Source of the DNA: Trema orientale
Lineage: Eukaryota > Streptophyta > Magnoliopsida > Rosales > Cannabaceae
Assembly: GCA_002914845.1 (NCBI GenBank)
Contig: JXTC01000154.1
Location: 499,965 to 563,964, forward strand
Direction of reading: 5' to 3'
DNA length: 64,000 bases
In this document: in pieces, positions 25,901 through 37,929 of the stretch
Layout of the letters: each line of letters starts with the position of its first letter
How positions within the stretch are numbered: the stretch's first letter is position 1
Position numbers and translations under genes: made by a program
The notes under the pieces: model-generated
Database searches by the model: none
Told to the model about the DNA's origin: nothing
What the model saw: the letters and a program-made list of their open reading frames with translations, nothing else

Positions 25901-26115
25901 TGCACCATCATACTGCGATCTATCTTCCGCCTCTTCACATTCTGGCCCTCTGTCGTCCATATCAGCCCACGCTTAACACCAGAAACAGAAGTCTTAGCCA
26001 TTGAAACATGCTGGCCAGCACCGCATGATCGTATCCCAGTATCAGCTTCTATTCTTTTATTTGTGAACTTAATCTTCAGCTTCTTGTTTGGTACTATAGT
26101 CTCGGTGGCAATCAT
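22939..26115 (-). CDS. Bromodomain transcription factor GTE (GTE12-like)
   Basis: Ten coding exons join in frame: 26115-25411, 25254-25194, 25124-24981, 24877-24816, 24728-24668, 24554-24471, 24384-24263, 24118-24049, 23412-23291 and 23199-22939 (563 residues). The bromodomain spans about residues 70-172: WVF at 87-89, DYFSIISQPMDLGTIKSKL, and the acetyl-lysine-binding N146 in LYNPPSN. The middle is Ser/Cys-rich. LSPKKALRAAMLKCRFADTI and a charged coiled coil (ERRQREEKARIEAQ) follow, and the tail is acidic (DEDEDEEAILNGEEGEI). This order is that of the GTE8-GTE12 branch of plant BET-like factors, which read acetylated histones in the nucleus. A GT at 26586 and an AG near 26124 suggest a 5'-UTR intron. 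Which member it is remains an inference. Confidence 0.93.
23587..23694. repeat. Intronic direct repeat, period 68
   Basis: GAAGACTAGGTATGGAGTGT and the following 20 bases recur 68 bp later (23655) with one difference. It lies in the 636-bp intron before coding exon 9 of the bromodomain gene and does not affect splice sites. Confidence 0.8.
24610..24630. repeat. (AC)n microsatellite
   Basis: A 21-bp CA run in an intron of the bromodomain gene, followed by a looser ACACATATAAAC stretch. Confidence 0.9.
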
Positions 26116-26714
26116 TGCGAGAAACTGGTCAACAATAATAGGCCAAGCAAGAAACGTTAAGTACCAAACATAGAGGAATACAGCACCAACTCTTACATAC
26201 TCTTAGTTACATACACAAACTTAAAACTATATACAAATACAAACGATACCCAGAAACATAAATCCCAGTAAAACTCTATCAGAAGCAGCCTACTACACAA
26301 ATTGAACAATTTGATTAAATGGGCATTTTTTTCCCCTTAAAAAACTACGATTGAATAGAGAATTTGGAGAAAGTACCAATACCCAAATCAAAATTAACAT
26401 AAATACCCAAAATTGGGATGAATTATCGTCAGAACTAAATTAAAAACGTTGAAGCCAAAAAGTGAAGAACAAATTAGAAAAGGAAACAAATTTCTCTTCT
26501 GATAACACAAAGAGTAACTGAAAAAATCAATCGAAACAGGGTAAACCATAGACAGTGACCTAGGGTTTTGGGTATGAAAACTCACCGAAATTGAAGCAGA
26601 GAAGGAGCAATCTTGGGAGTAGTAAAGAAATAAAGAGACGAAGAGAAAAGGGTCGGAGCGATTGCCGGAAAAAAGGGCCGGAGAGGCCCCTCGTGGTGGG
26701 TCGTCGCAGTGAGC

Positions 26715-26715
<1 letters not shown>

Positions 26716-26743
<28 letters not shown>
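26716..26743. repeat. (GA)n tract in GTE 5' leader
   Basis: A 28-bp GA run (CT on the transcribed strand), about 130-160 bp upstream of the inferred 5'-UTR intron of the bromodomain gene. CT-rich leaders and Y-patch promoters are common in plant genes, so it may be part of the promoter or leader. Confidence 0.7.
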
Positions 26744-26746
<3 letters not shown>

Positions 26747-26799
26747 AGTGAGTGAGGGGTTTAGAGTGTTTTTGAGTAGAAAGTCGAGAGGGCGAGTTT

Positions 26800-29700
26800 T
26801 TTTAGGGTTTCGATTTACTTTTCTTTCTCTCTCTTTGGACGCTATTTATTAATTAATTAATATATATTATTAGGAATATGCTTTATGCTCAGGTCTCGAG
26901 TCCAAAAACTCCCATTGGAAACGATTTACCCCTGTTTGGATAAATTTTTATTTTCTTTTTTTTTGTTTATTTAATCAAAACCTTTTTTTTTGTTGAACTC
27001 TTATTTTTGTTCTCCATTTTTTTTTTAAAAATCATTTGCAATTTTTTTTTTTGAGATCACACTTGTTATTCTTTTTTTTTTCTTCTTATTTTGGATTAAC
27101 AGCCCAAAAAAAAAAACCTGATTTTTGGGTTTTTTTCTAATTTAAACTCCAAAAGTTAGACTCTGCAAAATAATTTTTTTAAATTACGAATTTGTGAATA
27201 TTGATATTTTGGACTGATTTTTTTTCTTGACTAAATTTGGTGAAAAATTCTATTAAAACTAGGTTAATATTATTCTCATTAATTTGACAAGTAATATTAT
27301 CTTTTAATTGTTAATATAATTCAAAAAATAAACACATGTATCAATTTTTACACATTTTTAATCTCAGAATATTATTTTAAAGAGTTTAAATTTTTGGATT
27401 AAATTATAGAATATACATATCTCAAGATATCTTTTTATTTTAGACAAATTTTTTAAAAATAATAAAAGTGAAAAAATTTCACTCTCAAAATATTTTAAAA
27501 AAAAAAGTTAAAAAAAAAACTCCCATCTCTCTACTTCCTTTTTCTCTCATCTTTCTCTCTCTCCTCTCTTTCTTTTCTTACTCTCACTCAAAGTTATTTC
27601 TGCATAACTTTCTCCTTCCTATTTTTATATCTTCAAATTTTCATTCATTTTTCGCTCTGATAATTCATTCAGTCTCTCTTTTAATTTCTCTATTCTCATT
27701 TTCTTTTTTCTTTCTCTTCTTTCTCACTCAGTTATTTTACTTTATATATACATACATACATATATATATATATCAAAAAAATGGAGAGATAATGAAAAAT
27801 TTTGATGGGAAGGAGAATGAAATGGAAGAAAGAAGAAGAGAAGAAGGGGGAAAAATTAAAAACATAATGGTGGGCTCATAAAAAAAAAAATTCCACCTTC
27901 AAATTGGAAAGAAAATAGAGGAGAAAAAAAGTGATAATATTTTTAAATTACTAAATTATCTTTCAAAAAACAAGAAGAACTTTATTACACCAAAATGAAA
28001 AGAAGAGGGAAGCTTGTTTTATTAGGCTCCAAGGAGTAGAAAGCTCTCCCTTACTAAGAAGGACAGGATCAATCTGTCTCTGCTTTCAAAGGGTAAGTGA
28101 GTTTTATTTTCTTTGTTTTCGTTTTAGTAACTTCTCTTTATTCTAGAAATCATCTTGTTAATTTATTACATTGAATATTATTTAACAAATATTTGTGAAT
28201 TCTCCGATTTGTGGAGTCAACATATTTCTTATCCATAGTCATTATTGTGGTATTCCACGTATAAAAGATAAGAAGGAAAAAAAAGTTAATTAACAAATTA
28301 TAATAGTTAGAAACATGAACTAAAATATAGAAATTTCTATAATTAGTAGTAAAAAAGACGAATCAATTTGCACATAAGCAAACAAATACACATGAATTGG
28401 GTGATAAAATTTATCATTTGTGTTTCTATCCTTCTTGCTTCTCTAATTCTAGCTTATGCTTTAGGTTTTTGAAGTTATAGTATTTGTTCTAGTTCTAGTA
28501 TTTTATATATATATCTCGATCAATAAAGTACAGACAGTGATCCAGTTCGCTAGAATTAGCAACTTAATGGTGCTACTTTGACAATTATTGTATCCTAGAA
28601 GACGGATACCTAACAATTTTAGATATTCCAAGAAAGGTGAATTTATTTTAAGGATATTGTGAGATATATAAGCATTAGTTCCACTATTACCGTTTGAATT
28701 TCTCGTTACTCAATTATTTTTAGATTTTTATTATATTGTTATTTTATAATATTGTTTATGTTGTTTATAATATAATTCATATAGTTGTTATCATGTTCAC
28801 TGCTATATATTTTGTTTCATACTTTTTGTTTGTTTGCTCTTTACATGTTTATATATTTTGCCTAACACTTATTTCTTAGGTTTCTAATTGTTTAAGATAG
28901 TAAATGCTTTGTAAATATAAAAAATAAATAAAAAAGTTTCAAGTTTTTAGTATGGGATTGTAATTTTTTTAGTTAGTGCTTTATTAATTATAATCAATTA
29001 AATAGTGAATTATGAAGTTTTAAGGTTATTTATTGAAAAGAAAAACTCATTAAAATTTTTTATCAAATTAAATTATTATCTTTGAAGAGTATAAGGAGTT
29101 AAAAAAAAAAAGAATTTGAACAAGTCCCATATTGAATATAGATATAAATCTTTTCTCCTATCTCTTTCATAAAATGATAGTCATATCCATCAAAGAGGGT
29201 GAGACTTTTACAGTGGGTTTGAGCAGAGAAAAGAGGGCGTATTTTAGAAATTTTGTTAATCTTGATATTTATATAACATAAATACTAAAGGTAATCGAGT
29301 ATAGTTTAGAGTTTCTCTTAATACTTGGATATCAATTTAAAATTTAATATAGGATTTTTGATAGAAATGCTTAAGTAGAAGACAAATTTATTTTTAAATA
29401 TTAAGACTAAAAAATAATTTGCCCAAATTTATAAATCAACAGTTATTTATAAAGGAATGTACAATAACTAGGAGTGATAATTCATCTTGGTGGGTGGTGT
29501 CCCAATCCAACCCATCAACATGTTTAACATAAATTATTTTAAATAAACCTCATTTAACAAGTTTAATATAAGTTCATATATACTACATAATTTTAAAATA
29601 TAAACCATGCCAAAACACACACAAAGTATGGAAAGTACATTAAATTTTTTTAAATTTCTAGCATATAATAGAATTTCTTTAAAAAAAAATCTAGAAGAGT

Positions 29701-30000
29701 TCGATAGTAATCATAATCTAGTCGTATATGGATTAACTTGAAAATCACCAATGTATTAAATGGATCAATTTCAAGTTGAATAATTGGATCATATATGGGT
29801 TGACCCAAAAATAAGGTATTATTAAACGATACAGGTTATGGTAGTTCAGTTTTCATGCTCAACTCGTTCATGACTCATGCCTTAAGTCACTATTAATGTG
29901 CCAGTTTTGAATCATGTTATCGTATTATATCCTACATTACCACCCCCAAATATACTAGTTTATAACTCTTAAAAGTCACGATACGAATTTCACCTTCTTC
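26800..30000. other. Gene-free region between GTE and LINE
   Basis: The shared promoter side of the bromodomain gene ends near 26850. Beyond it are T-rich tracts, MITE family 1 copy c (about 27120-27440), a pyrimidine-rich stretch at 27520-27730 that gives long but meaningless frames, and AT-rich sequence with no recognisable gene. Confidence 0.5.
27120..27440. mobile_element. MITE family 1, copy c (decayed)
   Basis: It shares ordered blocks with copies a, b and d: TTTAAACTCCAAAAGTTAGA, CTCTGCAAAATAAT, TTTTAATCTCAGAATATTAT and CTCAAGATATC. The left terminus is lost in an A/T run and no target duplication is visible. Confidence 0.6.
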
Positions 30001-31114
30001 AGTTAAACCTATATTTGGCCCTTAAATTATTACTCGAAATCTAATTGTAGCCCTTAAATTCCAAAATGTCCTTATTTCAACCACTAATCTTTTTTCTTTG
30101 TCCCATATAAACCTTTTTGTCACTATTCTATCATAAGTGGAAAAAAAAATTCCATGTGTCAATCATGTGAATGATAAGTTTATCTCATTTTTTTTTTGAA
30201 TTATAACTAAAAACTAATTTTGGCCTCTAAACGTGAAAATATTTCTATATTAGTACCTAATTTATCAAAGTGTTTTATTTTAATTACTATTGTCACTTTA
30301 CTATTAAAAATAAATAGAAAAGAGCATGTGACACTCACATAAAGGTTTTTAAAAAAGGGCATTTAAGTATTTTGTAGGACAATAATGGGGAAGTAAAAGC
30401 ATAAATCATATTTTTCTTCCAAAATTTATTATCCCATTCTTTTAGCCATAGCATTTTAGGCAATTTGGATTTTCTTTGGAGTCATCATACTTGTTGAACT
30501 TCTACAATAATTAGGAATTAAGATGCGCCTATATTTCCAATACTTATATATATATATATCTTTTGAGTTCATGTAAGATTACTCGATGTTCTTGTCATTT
30601 AATCACTTATTTATTTTTATATTACCTAAAATTTTATATTTTGATATTATATATCTTTTTTGAGAGAAACAAAGGAAATCTTTATTAATGTATATCATTT
30701 GCTATAATAGTAATAGTACAATCAAGGACTTCTACAAAATACATCGTAGTACCAATCATACTAGATACATACTTGGCTAACCTGTAGGTTGCATTGTTCC
30801 ATCCCTGGAACAGAACAATACATATCTAACAAAGAAACAATATCCTAAATCAAATAATTATCAAAAGTAGCCATTCTACCACAATTGATATCATGAATTG
30901 CACTAAAGTAATCAAACTCCACAAGCGCATTGCAAGACCACACTGGTGAACAAATTCTAAGCCCTCTCGAATAGCCGTATAAGGATCAAAATATCTTATG
31001 ACTTTTTTCTCACAGGCTCTAACAACCTGTCCATACTCATCCTAAATTACTGCACCAACACCAAAGTGCCACCAGCTTCGAAAGATGGCAGTATCCTGAT
31101 AGCGATCATTAACG

Positions 31115-32510
31115 CAATCAAATTAAATTATAATACTTCCTAAACTATCCTAAAAAATCTCGTACAGTGGCAAAAAGGGTCGATCCAATGAGGAACTTAT
31201 CTAATCAATAAGATATTAATCCTAAGACTTATAGGGGATTCTAACTAAAACTACAATTAATAAGAACAAGGAAATAAATAAAGTGTTAATAATAATAAAA
31301 TAAACAGATTTAAGATTCAATCTCTATCATTAGACATTCATTGAATTAGTATCAAAATAAGCTCTTATTTAAATTCTATGAGATAATTACATTTTTATAC
31401 TCTGCATTTCTCATTTTTGTTTAGTTTATATCTTATTTTTTGGTTATTATCAGTATTGACCTTCATATTTGAAACTTATAATAAAATTATATCCTTCCTG
31501 AGTCAAACACAACTTTTGACTATTATATTTACTAACATACCTCTTAAAGTTTAAAATATATATTTCAAACTTAACTAAAATTGATAAATATATTGGTAAA
31601 TAATATTTAATATTTAAAGGTTTATGCATTTTTTAAATTATCTTTATAATATTTGTTATTTTAACTATTAATTTTAGTTACTTTTAATTTAAATTAAGTA
31701 CAAGAATATATATTCTTAAAGTTTAAAAGGATATTTTGGTAAATTCATTGGTCAAAATTAGTATTTGTCTTAGGGAGGATATAAATTTGTTACAAGTTTT
31801 AAATCTGAAGGTCAATATTGATAATAACCAAAACACATGGTATAAATTAAATAAACAGTCAAAACGTAAGGTACAACCCAAATTCTATTAATTAGATGAT
31901 ATATACGCTCATTTAATTGGTCTAGACATTAAGAACTAGAGAAGTTGAATCTAAGCAATAATCATATGTAGATTACTTGATCTAGAGCTATGTTCTTCAC
32001 CATAGATTAATAAAAGTATGTAGCCTAATTCTTACAATGATCTTGCTATTATTAGAAATCCTAGACAATTACGGATCTAGAACCCTGATATAGTTAAAGA
32101 AATTAATCATGCATAATTTAGTTGCGCATATAAAAACATATAAAATAGAAATCATAATCATCAAAGCATGAAAGAACGATAACAATTCTGAAAATATAAT
32201 AATTGATATATAAAACTGAAAACTAATACATATTTGTATCTAGGGCCTTGAAATCACCCTTAACCTAAACTAAACTAATCTAGCGACAATATAGAAGAAT
32301 GAACAGTAGAAACATGATACTAGACAACTAAAAATAAAGGAAAAAGAAAGGAAAGAAGAATGGTGGAAGGACGGTTGTCGCTCCGAAGCCTCTAAGCTCT
32401 CCTCATTTCTCTCTCTCTCTTTTGGTTTAGATGTTTGAGTGTCTCTAATCTTTTCTTAGTCTAACCTAAAATGACCTATTTATAGAGAGAGACTTGTCTG
32501 TGGCATACTT
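31115..32510. mobile_element. Insertion within the LINE
   Basis: LINE similarity stops near 32515 and resumes near 31110 with the ribonuclease H part. The intervening 1.4 kb has no LINE similarity and no long frame. Near 32473-32482 there is a minus-strand TATAAATAGG followed by a GA-rich leader, as in an LTR promoter. I could not find paired termini, so the class is open. A long-TIR element (31388-31890) lies inside it. Confidence 0.5.
31388..31890. mobile_element. Long-TIR element, copy 1
   Basis: The arms are inverted copies of about 110 bp: TTTGGTTATTATCAGTATTG, ACCTTCATATTTGAAACTTA and TATCCTTCCTGAGTCAAACA at the left. The right arm read in reverse gives TTTGGTTATTATCAATATTG, ACCTTCAGATTTAAAACTTG and TATCCTCCCTAAGACAAATA. 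It is non-coding. A second copy lies at about 62115-62535. Confidence 0.7.
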
Positions 32511-34150
32511 ATAATTAACCGGGCGAATTAAGAGTCTTTAGCATGCAAAACACGAGGTTCTGAAGCAAAAATATGACTCGGGTGCAACGGCGCACATGAT
32601 CCAATGTCGCAACATTGAGTCTTTGGTCTACAGGGCTCTCCATGGCGAGTCTATAACTAAAATAAACTTTGTAAGAACCTTTCAAGTCATAATGCCAGAT
32701 GACCTGGTCATCAAACCTCAGCCTGCTCAGAGGGATGTTTAAAATTAACAGAATATCCACGTCCAAGAAGATTTGACGAATGAAATCCAGTTTCCATCAT
32801 TTTAGGTTATCTAAGATCAATCAGAAACTTTCCAAGATTCACTTACCTCCTTGCTAAGTGAGTGTAATAGGTAAAAGGTCTAGGGAGCCATAGATCATCA
32901 AAGACCCTCATATTCTCACCATTACCAATTGTCCATCAAGTACCAAGATGCAAAATTTCCAGGCCCCATAGATACTATGCCAAAGATAATATGGGGCATA
33001 ACCAATCTCCATCTCCAAGATTCCAACCTGAGGAAAATACTTGTCCTTCAACACTCTAGACATTAAAGAAGTAGAGTGAGTAAGAATTCGCCATCTCTAT
33101 TTAGCAAGAGTACTTTGTTAAAGACTCCAAGTTTTGGAACCCTATTCCACCATCTCATATTGCAGCACACAACTTGTCCCACCTCTGCCAGTGGAAAGTT
33201 TTCCTATTATCATCGCCACCGCCCCAGAACCTAGCAACCATGGCTTGCAACTCATAACAAAGAGTCGAACGGATGCGAAAAACTCCCATTGTGTAATTCA
33301 TGATAGACATCGTAACTAACTTAATCAGTACTTCTTTCCCTCCCACAGAAAATAATTTACTGTGCCATAACTGAACTTTTTTCCACGCTCTCTTTTACTG
33401 TCACAAAAGCTTGTTTTTTGTTTTATTCCAAAATGGAAGGGCAATCCCAAATATTTTGCATAAGAAAATCTAGCATCTAGGCCAAGAATTTCTTGAATAC
33501 GAATCCTTATAACTAGAAGCACATTAGGATTATATGTGACAATTGAGTTATTTAAATTAATGACTTGACCAGAAGCTTTCTCATAATCTTTGAGGATCTA
33601 TTTCATTACCGAGCAGTCAAACTTATCGGCCTTGCAAAGGATAAGACTGTATTCTACAAAAGAAAAAAAAAAAAAAATAGATAACTGACTCTAGTCTCAT
33701 TCTATGAACACCTAAACCCAGTCAATATGGACTCTCTCTCTCTCTCTCTCTGTGCATCAGTAGCCGATAGTCCTTTAACATACAAAAGAAACAAATATAT
33801 ATTACTTAGTTGCTAAATAGTATAAACCAAATATTAAAAAAAAAAAGTATAACCCATATTTATATATAAATCCAATTAATTGATATGTCAGTATAGTAAA
33901 CAAAGAATACATTTATTCTGCTGAAGTTGAGAATACGACATATTACTTCTCTTTTTCGACTAATAAAAGAGCAAACTTACTTATAAAACTACTCTTAGAA
34001 TGCTCTTTTTAAATCCAAGTGAGTGTCTTATACTCTTTTCACATGTTTTTAATCAAAAAAGTGACAATATGACGTAAAATAAGGCACTTTGATAGATCAG
34101 GTGCTATGATTAGATAATTTTAAATTTCAGGAGTCAAAATTAGATTTGAA

Positions 34151-36084
34151 TATAATTTTACTGTTATTAATAATAGTAATGATAATAATAAGGCTAATGC
34201 TTGGTATCATGCTTATTATCCCACAATTTTAATACCACTTGATATGTTAAGTGATTTGTTAGTATTTAATTTATAAATATTGTTAAATTTATTAGTGATA
34301 AGTTTTGATTTACTAATACAATCATGACAAAATTTCATACGACACATTATATTATACTAAAAAAATGTGTGATAATAGATGAGCTTCTTAGTACTATCAT
34401 CATAATAATAAGATTAACTAGCACTCATATGACTTAACACATGGATGTTTTACGTCCATTTATTTTCTGCTGAGTTTCTTAGGAAACCTTATGTAGTTTG
34501 AATATATGCCAAGTTCCATAAAGATGCCGGATACCAATATATATGTCATGAAAAAAAAAAAGGAAACAATTAATCTCTAATCACAAAGGACATTGTACAT
34601 AACATGATGCGATTAATATAACTATCTTTTCTTGTAGTGAAGTAATAATCTGAACAAACCTAGCCATCAATTGTTAGTGATCTTTGGCCACGTTTGGCAG
34701 GAAGGTTAAACAATAGGACACGGGGGAATTGGCAGCCGAATTTTGACATATATGGCTGTTTGGTGTGAACCATGAAGTGAGAAAATAGATGCTACGGATT
34801 TAAAATCACTTATTAATCCATATTTCGATTCTTTCAAGATTGGAAATTAATGAAAAGAGATAAAAGAATCTAACATAAATGTAACCGTTTTTTCTTTTGG
34901 TTTTTTTTTTTGTTTAAAAAATAATAATAATAAAAGCTACCGTAGATTATACATTGATACTAAAATAAAGTTATCATGATAAAAAAATACCATGAAGTTT
35001 GAGTGTTCTGCAATTTAAAACCTAAAGTTTAGATTCTGCAAAATAGTACCTGAGATTAAATTTTTTTTAGAATTAATTAATATCTTGAACTGACTTTTTG
35101 ACCAATTTTAAGAACAAAAAATAAAAATATTCTCCATTAAAATTGGATTAGACATTATTATTCTCCTTAATTTTGAGATTATTATTATTTTTCACTTGTT
35201 AAAGTTGTTCAAAAAGTCGACTTAGAGTATTAATTTTCAAAAATTATTAATCTTGGTTATTATTTTACTAAGTCCAAACTTCATGATTTAAATTGCAGAA
35301 CACCTAAACCTCAGATTATTCTTTTGCAGTTTATCCAAATTGTAAACCCTAAACCTCAACATTATACTACATACGGATAAACAAATAATAATTCTTTGAA
35401 TACGATTTGTATGCATTTATATATATATATACACACATATATGCATACATACACTTGTTCAAAGTGAGTGAAACATTTCGGAACTTCCAAGCTAAGTTGA
35501 TCAAACTCCATCAGGGAGCTGTGTCATAATTGATGTTGTTTCCTATAACATATTGCTTATCTATTCCTAATCAGGAAATATTTGAACTCTTCATCTCATC
35601 ATTGTTAAAGAGCTATAAATTTTCCACTATGTTCAGCTTTATATGAAATGCTATAGTGACAGAACATTGATAGCAGAAGTAGAATCAGATTTAGCATAAA
35701 TTCTTTACCGAAGAGAAACCGGGTTTATTGAGCTGATTTGTCTGAATATAAAAAGAAAAATAGGCTTGGTCTTGGTCATTGTTATCATAACTGAGGATGT
35801 CTAACCAGGACAAGGAATTTCCTTCTAAGACCTTATCAGTCTAACCAGCAGAAGCTTCTTCTGCTGAATCCAAATGCAGCTTTCTTAGGTACTACCGCAT
35901 TTCTCAGCTACTTCGAAAAGGAACACGATCAAACACTTGCAACAAACATATTAAACGGCTGAAATTTAGACAAAATTTACGCCTTTGTACATTTTATATA
36001 AACACTGATTGCCATGCCAAAACTTCCCTTTCAAAGAGGACATTTTAGAATTGAATTTTGCTATATTTTCCCATCAACTTAATC
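34151..36084. other. Gene-free region downstream of SWEET
   Basis: No gene is seen. It holds MITE family 1 copy d (34976-35337), AT microsatellites near 35419 and 35440, and the 3' flank of the SWEET-like gene. A block at 35830-35890 (TTCTTCTGCTGAATCC) has no recognised meaning. Confidence 0.5.
34976..35337. mobile_element. MITE family 1, copy d
   Basis: It keeps the order of copy a: TGAAGTTTGAGTGTTCTGCA, ACCTGAGATTAA, CCAATTTTAAGAACAAAAAA, AAGTCCAAACTTCATG and CTTTTGCAGTTTATCC. The left terminus is altered (GATAAAAAAATACC) and no clear duplication remains. Confidence 0.75.
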
Positions 36085-37000
36085 CTAGACATATGTATCG
36101 ATCAAGGGCTGTCTCGATTCTTCGGTTGATGTAGTGCTAATGTAGTAGTACAAGGCTAGCTGGACAAGTCCTAAGATTGTTCCAATGCCATTTGGGACCT
36201 GCGATAAACCATACTTATAATTAATACAAAAAACATCAAGAGCATATATTTGATAGAATGCTCATAAAAAAGATGCAAAAGCTTGGAGCAAGGAAACTGG
36301 TATTGTCTCTAAACAGCATAGTACTTACATAGATGAAAGGATCGTACTTCGACATTCCATATGCAGAGAAAGAGAGACTCATCAAGAAAGTTGACAAAGA
36401 GAGGTAAAAGGGCATGAACTCAGCACTCTTTGTTTTGATCACCAGTTTCTGGAACACAATATCCATGCAAAAAACCACATGAGTGGAAGAAACAGACTGC
36501 AGCGCCTAAAATCGAAATGCTTCTAGATGTTTGAAACTTTTTGTGTGTACTTGTTACTTACAATGATAAACAGTGGCGAAGCGAACATGGAAATGAGTGA
36601 AGCAACACTCAAGTAACCAACAAATATTTGCCGGATACTGGGGTTTAATACCCTGGTGCTAAGGAAAACTATGATCGCGAATAGCGCCAAAACTGCTAGT
36701 AGCAATCCAGACATCTTTATCTGCAAATTACATCCAAGAGATGAGTTCAACTGATTAAGAATGAGGTCTAAAATCCCATAATAAGTAAAAAGTTTGAGGT
36801 AAGTTACAGGGAAAGAAATTGCTTACCTTTTTCGCTCTTTCCGCGTACAAAATGAAAATGCTAATGTAGATAAGCTGGAAAACTGCTCCAATTAAGTTGA
36901 CTGTAGCAACCAATATGATACCGGGTGACACTAGAGGTGAACCATACAAAAGGCATATCAAACAGTTCAGAAAGGAGTATATATAAGGCAATCTTGAGAA

Positions 37001-37003
37001 TTA
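37001..37003 (-). other. In-frame stop in SWEET exon 3
   Basis: The minus strand reads TCA ACA GAA TAA TTC TCA, Ser-Thr-Glu-stop-Phe-Ser. SWEET proteins have Gln or Glu at this place. One C-to-T change (CAA to TAA) explains it. The stop truncates the protein before the second transmembrane helix of the first domain. Confidence 0.85.
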
Positions 37004-37678
37004 TTCTGTTGATTGGTTTCTGATGATTCTCCTGAATGTTGGTCTGCATTGGAGAAACAAGGAACATTAACTTCAAAAATCATAATGTAAATGGGAAATT
37101 TTTCCATTCATTAGTTTGTTCTTTGAGAATTTACATTGGTGACACAAACAATCCAACAGCAAAGAGGTTTCCTGCAGTTAACAAATCATTCGGATAATCA
37201 GTAAAAGATTTCACAATCAGTATTTTCAGTTTTTGAAAACTGCATCAGAGATTTTGAGTCTTTTTCTGTCAGATTTTACTTCTCTAAAATGATAGATTAG
37301 TCCTTAGTTAATATGATAACCAGTAAAAGACTCACAAACATTACTCCAAACTTGATATATATGTAGTACTGCTAATCTTTGTTTAATACAAATTAGAAAA
37401 TCTTTCTTTCTGTTTTTGTCATGGCAATTATATTCCAAACATACTTGAGAAAAATCATTCTACTTTCATATTTAAGCAAAGTTTTTTTTATGCATCTTAA
37501 AGAAATTTATATAATCTAAGTACATCTATCTTTTACTTTCATCTATCTTCTATCAAACAGGCAAAAGAAAATCGCCATTAATTGATAATAAGAGGATTCA
37601 ATTATGTTCAACAAATTTAGCACCAATATGTAAATTAACCTGACTCTGGGGATAAAAAACCCAAAAATAAAAAAAAAT

Positions 37679-37716
37679 AAAAAGAAGAAGAAAAAGAAGA
37701 AGAAGAAGAAGAAGAT
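37679..37716. repeat. (AAG)n tract in SWEET intron 1
   Basis: An AAG run lies directly against the 5' splice site of SWEET intron 1, where it reads CTT-rich on the coding strand. Confidence 0.8.
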
Positions 37717-37910
37717 ACCAGCAATTCCAGCAGCATCACTACAAACCACAAAAACAGAAGTAAAAGCAGTTGTCATCTATCTATAAATGATCACCCAATT
37801 CTCCAAACCCAGTAGGTTTTCTTTCTTTCTTCTAAAAGTTTGCACAAATTGTCAAAAAGAAAAGAGTTTTGTAAGTTTTCTCTTCTTCCCTTCTCTTTCG
37901 TTGTATCTTT

Positions 37911-37919
37911 GTATATAAA
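37911..37919 (-). promoter_or_regulatory. TATA box of SWEET-like gene
   Basis: The minus strand reads TTTATATAC about 140 bp upstream of the start codon, with a CT-rich leader after it. Placement fits a TATA box, so the promoter appears kept although the coding frame is broken. Confidence 0.5.
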
Positions 37920-37929
37920 GTGCCCAATA

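Larger units (their letters stand above)
30656..33775 (-). mobile_element. Degenerate LINE (non-LTR retrotransposon)
   Basis: Read on the minus strand, broken frames give the C-terminal part of a plant LINE ORF2. SILFCKADKFDCSVMK and YEKASGQVIN (about 33655-33545) come first, then SYAKYLGLPFHFGIKQKT, then GKEVLIKLVTMSIMNYT and MVARFWGGG. The zinc-knuckle region follows (FDDQVIWHYDLKGSYKV, about 32710-32660), and last a ribonuclease H tail (WNNATYRLAKYVSSM, about 30815). Stops and frameshifts are frequent, so it is dead. It is 5'-truncated (finger and palm with the catalytic YxDD are missing) and interrupted at about 31115-32510. The 3' end is an A-rich run near 30660. Confidence 0.85.
30010..34150. 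repeat. Dispersed repeat split by a LINE
   Basis: The flanks 30010-30650 and 33780-34150 together resemble the uninterrupted repeat at 20265-21480 (GTAAGATTACTCGATGTTCT beside GTAAGATAACTCAATGTTTT, and GTCAGTATAGTAAA with AAGTTGAGAATA). The intervening 3.1 kb is LINE-derived. This repeat copy therefore existed before the LINE inserted. Confidence 0.55.
36085..37776 (-). pseudogene. SWEET2-like sugar transporter with nonsense codon
   Basis: Six exons, 37776-37719, 37171-37135 (37 bp), 37043-36827 (217 bp), 36720-36562, 36448-36329 (120 bp) and 36198-36085, join in frame. They match the SWEET exon pattern and would give 234 residues with two MtN3 domains. Motifs include VGLFVSPIPTFRRIIRN, SPGIILVATVNLIGAVFQL, FVGYLSVASLISMFASPL and VPNGIGTILGLVQLALY. 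This reads as SWEET2, a vacuolar-membrane hexose facilitator in the known family. Codon 46 is TAA (minus strand, 37003-37001) where Gln is expected in STEQFS. In addition, the Trp of the conserved WYG is Leu (LLYG). All splice sites look sound, so decay is recent, or the base is an error or an allele. Confidence 0.85.

Noticed and set aside
27468-27881. A 137-codon frame rich in Phe, Ser and Leu
   Set aside because: It comes from a T- and C-rich tract with no recognisable domain and no splice partners.
30690-33650. An active retrotransposon
   Set aside because: Reverse-transcriptase remnants carry many stops and frameshifts, the catalytic part is missing, and another insertion splits it.
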